Part shown: positions 59,178 through 64,000 of the stretch, one piece after another
How positions within the stretch are numbered: position 1 is the first letter of the stretch
How the letters are laid out: each line of letters opens with the position of its first letter
Translations under genes and position numbers: made by a program
Notes under the pieces: model-generated
The model's database searches: none
Told to the model about the DNA's origin: nothing
Seen by the model: the letters and a program-made list of their open reading frames with translations, nothing else
Assembly (NCBI GenBank): GCA_045114775.1
Contig: JBGULC010000012.1
Location: 165,462 to 229,461 of the forward strand
DNA from: UBA3792 sp045114775
GTDB taxonomy: Bacteria; Bacillota; Clostridia; Christensenellales; CAG-138
Direction: 5' to 3'
Length of the DNA: 64,000 nt

Positions 59178-59766
59178 ATTTCATCCGTGTCCCGCAGACC
59201 TGATACATCCGATCGTCCGAGACCGCTGCCGTAATCCGAAGATACTTCCGCATGATTTCGGAAAGCGTCTCGATCGGCATCAGCTCGCGGGAAACGCTCT
59301 CCGGCGTGCCGTGATGATGCGCGTTGAGCTTCTCACGACTCATGCCGTGCGCGATCGAAAGCGTTCCGCCCGGCGCAAGCGCTTCGGAAAGCGTCCGGAT
59401 CAACCTTTCCGGATCGGTAAAATGCGGAAAAGCGTTGTATACGACGATGCAGTCGAACCTGCGGTCGAACGCGCAGCGCTCCGCGTCGCCGCAGACGATA
59501 TGCACCCGTTCGCCTTCGAATTTCGCCCGCGCGATCTCCGCCATCTTCGGAGAAACGTCGATCCCCGTCACCGAGGCGACGCCGCGGCTGAGGTAATCCG
59601 GGATCAGCACGCCGGTCCCGCATGCTACGTCCAGCACGGTCTTTCCTTCCGAAACGCCCGCATTGTCGAGAATCGTCCCGATCACCGCTTCGTTTCGCAC
59701 CATATCGGCGTCCCACGTCGGCGCAAGCCGGTCGAAGAAGTCGATCACATCCTCCGTTTTTACCAT
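59176..59766 (-). CDS. Class I SAM-dependent methyltransferase in a metal-transport operon
   Basis: A 196-residue methyltransferase. The SAM loop is VLDVACGTGVLIP, with GIDVSPKMAEIARAKF, VCGDAERC and FDCIVVYNAFPHF typical of the UbiE/small-molecule group. It starts 1 base after the binding-protein stop and is last in the permease-ATPase-binding protein operon, implying a role tied to the transported metal or chelate. The start at MVKTEDV is supported by this junction; further upstream the frame runs into the binding-protein gene. Substrate unknown. Confidence 0.88.
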   Translation of the reverse strand: MVKTEDVIDFFDRLAPTWDADMVRNEAVIGTILDNAGVSEGKTVLDVACGTGVLIPDYLSRGVASVTGIDVSPKMAEIARAKFEGERVHIVCGDAERCAFDRRFDCIVVYNAFPHFTDPERLIRTLSEALAPGGTLSIAHGMSREKLNAHHHGTPESVSRELMPIETLSEIMRKYLRITAAVSDDRMYQVCGTRMK

Positions 59767-59767
59767 A

Positions 59768-60931
59768 TCAGTTGAAAAACGCTGCGGTGTCGATCTTCTG
59801 ATACCCGTTAAGCTTGTCCGCAAGCTCGACGCCGAGAAACATCTTCGTGACCTCGTTCGTCTTTGCGGTAAGGTCGACGTCCTCGAACAGTTCCGGATAA
59901 ACGCTCTTTGCGATGAACCATGTGTTGATCAGCGCAAGCTCATAGTTCGTATAATACGCATTGAAGGCCATTTCAAGATAGACCTCGCCGTTCTGCCAGG
60001 CCTTGCAGGTATCGAACATCGTCGGATCCTCGGCATAGAGCGGCTTGATGTTTTTGACTGCCGCCGCGTCGATGATCATGATATCCATATCCCCGCCGAG
60101 CGCAAGAAACTTTTCCGTTTCGATCGGCTGGACGCCCGGCGCCGCGAGATCGGCTGCAACGTTCTTGACGTTCGCCACCGTGAACGAGATGTAATTCGGC
60201 GACGTCATCAGGTGGTTGGTCGTGCCCCAGTTGCCGAGGCCGCAGATGTAGACCGCGGGCTTGTCCGCATCGGGAATGTCCGCCGTTCGTCTTCCGATCT
60301 CCGCGCGCTCGGCCTCGATGAAGCCGATCAGCGTCTCCGCCCGTTCCTCCTTCTCAAAGATCTTCCCAAGCAGGCGCAGAGAACCGAAAAAGCTCTCGTC
60401 GAACACGGATGCCGGACCGGATCTCAGCGTGATCACAGGAACGCCGAGCTGCTCCTCAAGCGCGTTCTCTTTCTCGACGTCCTCATATTCCGAAATGACG
60501 ATATCCGGATTGCACGAAAGGATCTTCTCCGCCTCAGCCGTCTGCGCCTGCGGACCGCCGACGCCGCAGGACGGAAGCGCTGCGAACTGTTCGCCGAACG
60601 CCATCACGTACGGACGCGCCGTCGAATCAAACATCTTCGGGCGTTCCGCAAGCGTCGTGTTGTCGATATCCTCCACGCCGCACAGCAAACCGACGTCGCC
60701 GATATAGCTGTACATGCGCAGCGCGCCCGCGCCGATGCAGACCACGCGCTTGTAACTTCCCGGCACGACCTTGACCTCGCGGCCGATCATGTCCGTCACA
60801 ACGATCTCCGCAGTCTTCGGGCCTTCGTCCTCCGCAGGCTTTTCCGCCGGATCGGCTGCGTCCGTCTTTGCGCAGGCAACCAGCGCAAGCGTCATGAGCA
60901 GCGCCAGCAGCATTGCAAGCATTTTCTTCAT
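59768..60931 (-). CDS. FecB/BtuF-type substrate-binding lipoprotein
   Basis: A 387-residue exported protein. The signal peptide MKKMLAMLLALLMTLALVAC has a lipobox (LVAC), then TAEIVVTDMIGREVKVVPGSYKRVVCIGAGALRM, the common start of the iron-chelate/cobalamin-binding family, and a two-lobed domain joined by a helix with NPDIVISEYEDVEKENALEEQLGVPV. It hands substrate to the FecCD-type permease upstream. Ligand unclear: iron-siderophore, cobalamin and oxyanion chelates are all used by this fold. Confidence 0.92.
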   Translation of the reverse strand: MKKMLAMLLALLMTLALVACAKTDAADPAEKPAEDEGPKTAEIVVTDMIGREVKVVPGSYKRVVCIGAGALRMYSYIGDVGLLCGVEDIDNTTLAERPKMFDSTARPYVMAFGEQFAALPSCGVGGPQAQTAEAEKILSCNPDIVISEYEDVEKENALEEQLGVPVITLRSGPASVFDESFFGSLRLLGKIFEKEERAETLIGFIEAERAEIGRRTADIPDADKPAVYICGLGNWGTTNHLMTSPNYISFTVANVKNVAADLAAPGVQPIETEKFLALGGDMDIMIIDAAAVKNIKPLYAEDPTMFDTCKAWQNGEVYLEMAFNAYYTNYELALINTWFIAKSVYPELFEDVDLTAKTNEVTKMFLGVELADKLNGYQKIDTAAFFN

Positions 60932-61698
60932 GTGTTTTGTCCTCCGTTTATGATAATCCTTTTTCCTTCCGCTTCTATGACGCGCACGTCCGCATCGAAC
61001 ACGTCGCGGATCACGTCCGCCGTGACGATTTCCGCACCGCCGGAACAGCTCACCCTGCCGTCCTTCAGGAAGAAGAACCGGTCGCCGAGCTCCAGAGCCT
61101 GATTGAAATCGTGCAGCGCGGTCAGGATACAGATCCCCTTTTCATGTGCGAGCCGCCGTGCTTCCTTCAGAATCAGCTGTTCGTTCGCGACGTCCAGATT
61201 CCCGGTCGGCTCGTCAAAGATCAACAGCTTCGGCTCCTGTGCTAGCGCGCGGGCGATCGCCACCTTCTGCCGCTCACCGCCGGAAAGCTGTTCGACGTTC
61301 CGCATCGCAAGCGATTCCAGCCGCATGTCTTCGAGGATCCGCTCGACAGCCTCCGCGTCCGCTTTGCCGCTTCGAAGTCCGAAGTATGCCATGCGTCCCG
61401 AAAGCACCGTATCGTACACGCTGAGCGCGCCGAAAGCGATCATCTGCGGGACGTACGCGATGTACCCCGCGCGTTCCCGGCGGCGCATGGTCAGAAGGTC
61501 CCTTCCGTCGACGCGGACCGTACCTTGCTGCGGCTTCAGGATCCCGAGGATCGTCTGAAAGAGCGTCGACTTGCCCGCGCCGTTCTTACCGAGCACCACG
61601 CCGATCTCCCCCGCCGCAAGCGAAAGGTCGACCCCGTTCAGAACCGTCGGAGCATGCTTGCCGTAACGAAAATGCAGATCCCGGATCTCCAGCATCAT
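60928..61698 (-). CDS. FecE/BtuD-type ABC transporter ATP-binding protein
   Basis: A 256-residue ATPase: Walker A GKNGAGKST (about residues 37-45), Q-loop in AYVPQ, signature LSGGERQKVAIARAL, Walker B LLIFDEPTGNLD and the H-loop in LTALHDFNQAL. The YVPQ and LHDFNQA segments are typical of iron/cobalamin importers. The start overlaps the permease stop by 4 bases (ATGA) and its stop overlaps the binding-protein start likewise. Confidence 0.95.
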   Translation of the reverse strand: MMLEIRDLHFRYGKHAPTVLNGVDLSLAAGEIGVVLGKNGAGKSTLFQTILGILKPQQGTVRVDGRDLLTMRRRERAGYIAYVPQMIAFGALSVYDTVLSGRMAYFGLRSGKADAEAVERILEDMRLESLAMRNVEQLSGGERQKVAIARALAQEPKLLIFDEPTGNLDVANEQLILKEARRLAHEKGICILTALHDFNQALELGDRFFFLKDGRVSCSGGAEIVTADVIRDVFDADVRVIEAEGKRIIINGGQNT

Positions 61699-62759
61699 AC
61701 GCGCTCCTCCCTTCGACTGAAAATGATCGCGAGGAAGAACGGTGCGCCGAGCAGCGATGTGATCGCGCCGACCGGCAGAGCGGATCCGTTTCCGATGCTG
61801 CGCGAGGCCGTGTCCGCCAGCAGCAGCAGAACGCTGCCGAACAGCGCGGACGCCGGGATCGAAACGCGGTGATCCTGCCCGAGGATACGCTTGACCGTGT
61901 GCGGACAGATGATGCCGACAAAGCCGATGATCCCGAGGAACGAAACGCAGACCGCCGTGATCAGCGAAGCGATCAGCATGGACAAAAACCGCAAAAGATC
62001 GACGTTGACGCCGAGGCTTTTTGCCGCTGCGTCGCCGGAAAGAAGCGCGTTGAACCGCCAGCTCAGGATCATGAAGAATACGATCCCGGCGATCACCAGG
62101 ATCGCCATGATGAGATCGGTCCGATATGTCGCGCGTCCGAGGTCGCCGAACGTCCACACCACGGCCGCCGAAAGCCCGACGTCGGTCGCGTAAAACTGCA
62201 GAACCGTCGTCGCCGCCGTCCACACCGCGCCGATCGCAATGCCCGCGAGCACCACGACGCCCGGCCGGAACGACCGAAGGCGGCACAAGCCCAGAACGAG
62301 CAGGATCGAAAGTGCGGAAAAGATGAACGCCATGAGCGACGCGGCGTAGGGGTTCATGCCCGCCGTGTAGTTTGCCGCGTTGTGTCCCGTATCGAGAAAG
62401 CCGCCCGCAAAACCGATGATCGAGAGGTTCGCGCCGAACACTGCGGCGTTGGACACGCCGAGCGTCGAAGGCGACGCCATGGGATTATTGAGGCAGGTCT
62501 GCATGATGAGACCGGAGACCGAAAGCCCCGCTCCCGCGACGATCGCCGCCAGCACGCGCGGGACGCGCACCTTCCAGATGATCCGCGCATGCGCCGGGCT
62601 GCCGTTCCCGAACAGAGCGGATGCGCTCTCCGAAAACGTCATGTTTGAAGAGCCGACAAAGAGCGCCGCAAGCGCAAGCAGAACGACGGCAGCCGCCAAT
62701 CCGATGATGACGATCCGCTGTCTGTTCCGTTTTGCTTTCAGATCTCTTCCGATCTCCAT
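61695..62759 (-). CDS. FecCD/BtuC-type ABC transporter permease
   Basis: A 354-residue, about ten-helix permease. RVPRVLAAIVAGAGLSVSGLIMQTCLNNPMASPSTLGVSNAAVFGANL is the signature of the FecCD family; FIGFVGIICPHTVKRILG-like and LLLLADTASRSIGNGSALPVGAITSLLGAPFFLAIIF complete it. Only one permease gene is present, so a homodimer is expected. First gene of a four-gene operon preceded by a promoter and a structured leader. Confidence 0.95.
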   Translation of the reverse strand: MEIGRDLKAKRNRQRIVIIGLAAAVVLLALAALFVGSSNMTFSESASALFGNGSPAHARIIWKVRVPRVLAAIVAGAGLSVSGLIMQTCLNNPMASPSTLGVSNAAVFGANLSIIGFAGGFLDTGHNAANYTAGMNPYAASLMAFIFSALSILLVLGLCRLRSFRPGVVVLAGIAIGAVWTAATTVLQFYATDVGLSAAVVWTFGDLGRATYRTDLIMAILVIAGIVFFMILSWRFNALLSGDAAAKSLGVNVDLLRFLSMLIASLITAVCVSFLGIIGFVGIICPHTVKRILGQDHRVSIPASALFGSVLLLLADTASRSIGNGSALPVGAITSLLGAPFFLAIIFSRREERV

Positions 62760-62900
62760 CCGCCCTCCCCCTTCGGGATAAAACAAAAGACATACCCGCC
62801 TCCCTCAGGAGGGGCGTATGCCTTCATGACCTACCTTGCGATACAAAAAACCTGTGCTCCCGCGCTTCTGCGCAGGACGGGGAAGCTTCAGCTTCAAATG
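62760..62900 (-). ncRNA. Structured leader with attenuator-like hairpin (candidate cis-regulatory RNA)
   Basis: About 137 bases separate the predicted transcription start from the permease ATG. The distal part holds CATAC..CCTCC / GGAGG..GTATG (62791-62820), a long stem that on the minus strand is followed by TCTTTTGTTTT, an intrinsic-terminator layout. The upstream 70 bases contain other pairings (for example CCTGCGC-AGAA-GCGCGGG). I could not match it to a riboswitch class I know, including cobalamin, by eye. Confidence 0.55.
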
Positions 62901-62902
62901 AT

Positions 62903-62931
62903 ATTCTATCAGCCTAAGCGTTGTTCGTCAA
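62903..62931 (-). promoter_or_regulatory. Promoter of the FecCD operon, inside the DUF3842 3' end
   Basis: Minus-strand TTGACG, 17-base spacer, TAGAAT. The -35 lies within the last codons of the DUF3842 gene. Confidence 0.78.
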
Positions 62932-63336
62932 GTATTTCCGTAGCTGTGCGATCGCGTCCGCCATGAGCTTGCCCATGCTGAAATCGGATACGCCGGCAAT
63001 GAAATTGTCACAGTTCGAAAACGGGATCATGATGCGCTTCGCATCCGCCTGCGCAATGGCGCGCGCCATCTCCGGCGTGATCTCGCCGAGCATGGCGTCC
63101 GCGATCACCATCCCGATCGGACCGACGATGACGTCTGCCTTCCGTGCCGCGACCCGCACCGCGTTCTCGCCGGTCGCCGCCTCGTCCGCGCCCGCCTTCA
63201 GCATCGCGCCGGTCGCCGTGGAATTGGTCCCGATTGCGATCACATACGCCTCCGGCAGGATCTTTTTGATGCCGCCGATCAGTTGTTTGCCGAGCCCGCC
63301 GCCCTGCGCATCCACGATCATCACGATATTGCCCAT
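62914..63336 (-). CDS. DUF3842 family protein
   Basis: A 140-residue protein: MGNIVMIVDAQGGGLGKQLIGGIKKILPEAYVIAIGTNSTATGAMLKAGAD, then ADVIVGPIGMVIADAMLGEITPEMARAIAQADAKRIMIPFSNCDNFIAGV, the full family core. The fold looks like a small Rossmann-type domain with a Gly-rich loop. Function unknown; common in Clostridia. The start is at the ATG after GGGGG; upstream extension is not supported since the promoter lies there. Confidence 0.9.
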   Translation of the reverse strand: MGNIVMIVDAQGGGLGKQLIGGIKKILPEAYVIAIGTNSTATGAMLKAGADEAATGENAVRVAARKADVIVGPIGMVIADAMLGEITPEMARAIAQADAKRIMIPFSNCDNFIAGVSDFSMGKLMADAIAQLRKYLTNNA

Positions 63337-63381
63337 CTCGTTTCCCCCGTCTTTCCCGAAGCCTTCCCGCTCCGTACTCTC

Positions 63382-63410
63382 ATTATATCGGATCCCCCGC
63401 GTTTTTTCAA
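63382..63410 (-). promoter_or_regulatory. Promoter of the DUF3842 gene
   Basis: Minus-strand TTGAAA, 17-base spacer, TATAAT, about 45 bases before the start. Confidence 0.82.
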
Positions 63411-63425
63411 GGGCGGGGACGTCCG

Positions 63426-63555
63426 TCAGTTCCCGCCGACGTCGATCCACATGGCGGGGCGGACATTCAAATCATTGACGCGGACGGTGCCAATACTGCT
63501 GAAATTGGCTGCACGGTTAGAATAGTCGCCGGGTACCGTGGCATCAGTTTCCGTT
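63426..63555 (-). pseudogene. DUF6273-like C-terminal remnant, out of frame with the RCC1 gene
   Basis: A reading frame shifted by one base from the RCC1 gene encodes DYSNRAANFSSIGTVRVNDLNVRPAMWIDVGGN before a TGA. The end (NVRPAMWIDVGG) matches the closing RP-aliphatic motif of the two DUF6273 proteins at 4-6 kb (GVRPALWINTD, AVRPAIRVDVGD). It has no start of its own. Either it is debris of a DUF6273 domain or the RCC1 protein has suffered a frameshift that removed its final domain. Confidence 0.5.
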
Positions 63556-64000
63556 TTATCGATCCGGCAGCTTGATATTCTTCCAGTCGGAAACGTTGCA
63601 TTGACCGTAATCATTATCGCCTGTCGCTACAACCGTGCCGTCCGACCGGAGTCCGACCGTGTGCTGCAATCCCGCCGCGATCGCAACGATATCCGTCCAG
63701 CCGGAAACGTCGCATCGACCGTCATCGGTTCTGCCGACCGCGACAACCGTGCCGTCCGACCTGAGACCGACCGTATGATACTCCCCCTCCGCGATCGCAG
63801 CGATATCCGTCCAGCCGGAAACGCCGCATTGACCATAATAGTTATGGCCGACCTCGACGACCGTGCCGTCCGATTTAAGCCCGACCGTGTGATCCTCCCC
63901 CACCGCGATCGCCACGATATCCGTCCAGCCGGAAACGCCGCATTGGCCGGAGCCATTACTGCCTGCCGCAATGACCGTGCCGTCCGATTTGAGCCCGACC
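63556..64000 (-). CDS. RCC1-like beta-propeller repeat protein (C-terminal part)
   Basis: The window edge cuts this gene; its start lies beyond 64000. The visible part contains about four repeats of the type VAIAVGEDHTVGLKSDGTVV followed by a GQCGVSGWTDI-type link, near-identical in DNA as well as protein. It ends NVSDWKNIKLPDR and TAA. Such repeats form RCC1-like propellers; in gut Clostridia they are often found in surface or secreted proteins together with DUF6273-type domains. Confidence 0.8.
   Translation of the reverse strand, partial: VGLKSDGTVIAAGSNGSGQCGVSGWTDIVAIAVGEDHTVGLKSDGTVVEVGHNYYGQCGVSGWTDIAAIAEGEYHTVGLRSDGTVVAVGRTDDGRCDVSGWTDIVAIAAGLQHTVGLRSDGTVVATGDNDYGQCNVSDWKNIKLPDR

Noticed and set aside
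62823..62890. Cobalamin riboswitch upstream of the FecCD operon
   Set aside because: I could not find the B12-box sequences; the segment is kept only as an unassigned structured leader.

Overview
The window reads as chromosomal DNA of a GC-rich member of the Bacillota, most likely a gut Clostridia lineage; I would guess near Christensenellales or Oscillospirales, but the sequence alone does not settle this. The evidence is an hrcA-grpE-dnaK-dnaJ operon under a CIRCE operator, an L10-leader in front of rplJ-rplL, TTGACA/TATAAT promoters with strong GGAGG ribosome sites, and families I associate with gut Clostridia (DUF6273, DUF6034, DUF3842, YibE/F). No rRNA, tRNA, prophage, transposase or CRISPR array was seen. 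Most genes are on the minus strand.

Layout. 0-6.3 kb: an FtsX-type ABC exporter (permease plus ATPase), then two DUF6273 proteins. 6.3-8.2 kb: a TetR-type regulator and rplJ-rplL. 8.2-11.7 kb: a repeat island, a small gene broken by an in-frame TAG, and a divergent pair made of a winged-helix/PD-(D/E)XK-like protein and a DNA methyltransferase, the best candidate in the window for an uncharacterised defence or restriction unit. 11.7-16.5 kb: the heat-shock operon. 17-18.2 kb: an ECF sigma factor with a membrane partner. 18.3-22.3 kb: lepA-hemW, and divergent from it a LUD protein with a MazG-like pyrophosphohydrolase. 22.3-28.7 kb: repeat arrays, two paralogous DUF6034 lipoproteins and a second ECF sigma/anti-sigma pair. 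28.9-34.1 kb: rsmD-coaD-coiled-coil protein, alr, yibE/F and a small membrane protein. 34.1-37.4 kb: a purine/pyrimidine salvage pair, including a fused MocA-guanine deaminase. 38.5-43.5 kb: pyrG-glnA-glmS, an operon joining glutamine synthesis to two glutamine-consuming amidotransferases. 43.7-55.7 kb: an L-rhamnoside utilisation locus (GH3, GPH transporter, esterase, GH78 rhamnosidase, rhaB, rhaA, rhaD) with a divergent AraC-type regulator. 55.9-59.1 kb: an alpha/beta hydrolase, a pyruvate kinase lacking its C-terminal domain, and a DUF362 protein. 59.2-62.8 kb: a FecCD-type metal/chelate transporter with a methyltransferase, behind a structured leader. 62.9-64 kb: DUF3842 and the end of an RCC1-repeat protein.

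Several operons are tightly coupled by ATGA stop/start overlaps: rsmD/coaD/coiled-coil, hydA/mocA-guaD, pyrG/glnA, GH3/transporter/esterase/GH78/rhaB, permease/ATPase/binding protein, LUD/mazG and lepA/hemW.

The most distinctive non-coding content is two families of short repeats that keep structure rather than sequence. One is a string of tiny hairpins joined by a constant linker (GTGATAT or ATTCA). The other is a roughly 50-bp two-hairpin unit that occurs in pairs. In both, the stems differ from copy to copy but remain self-complementary.
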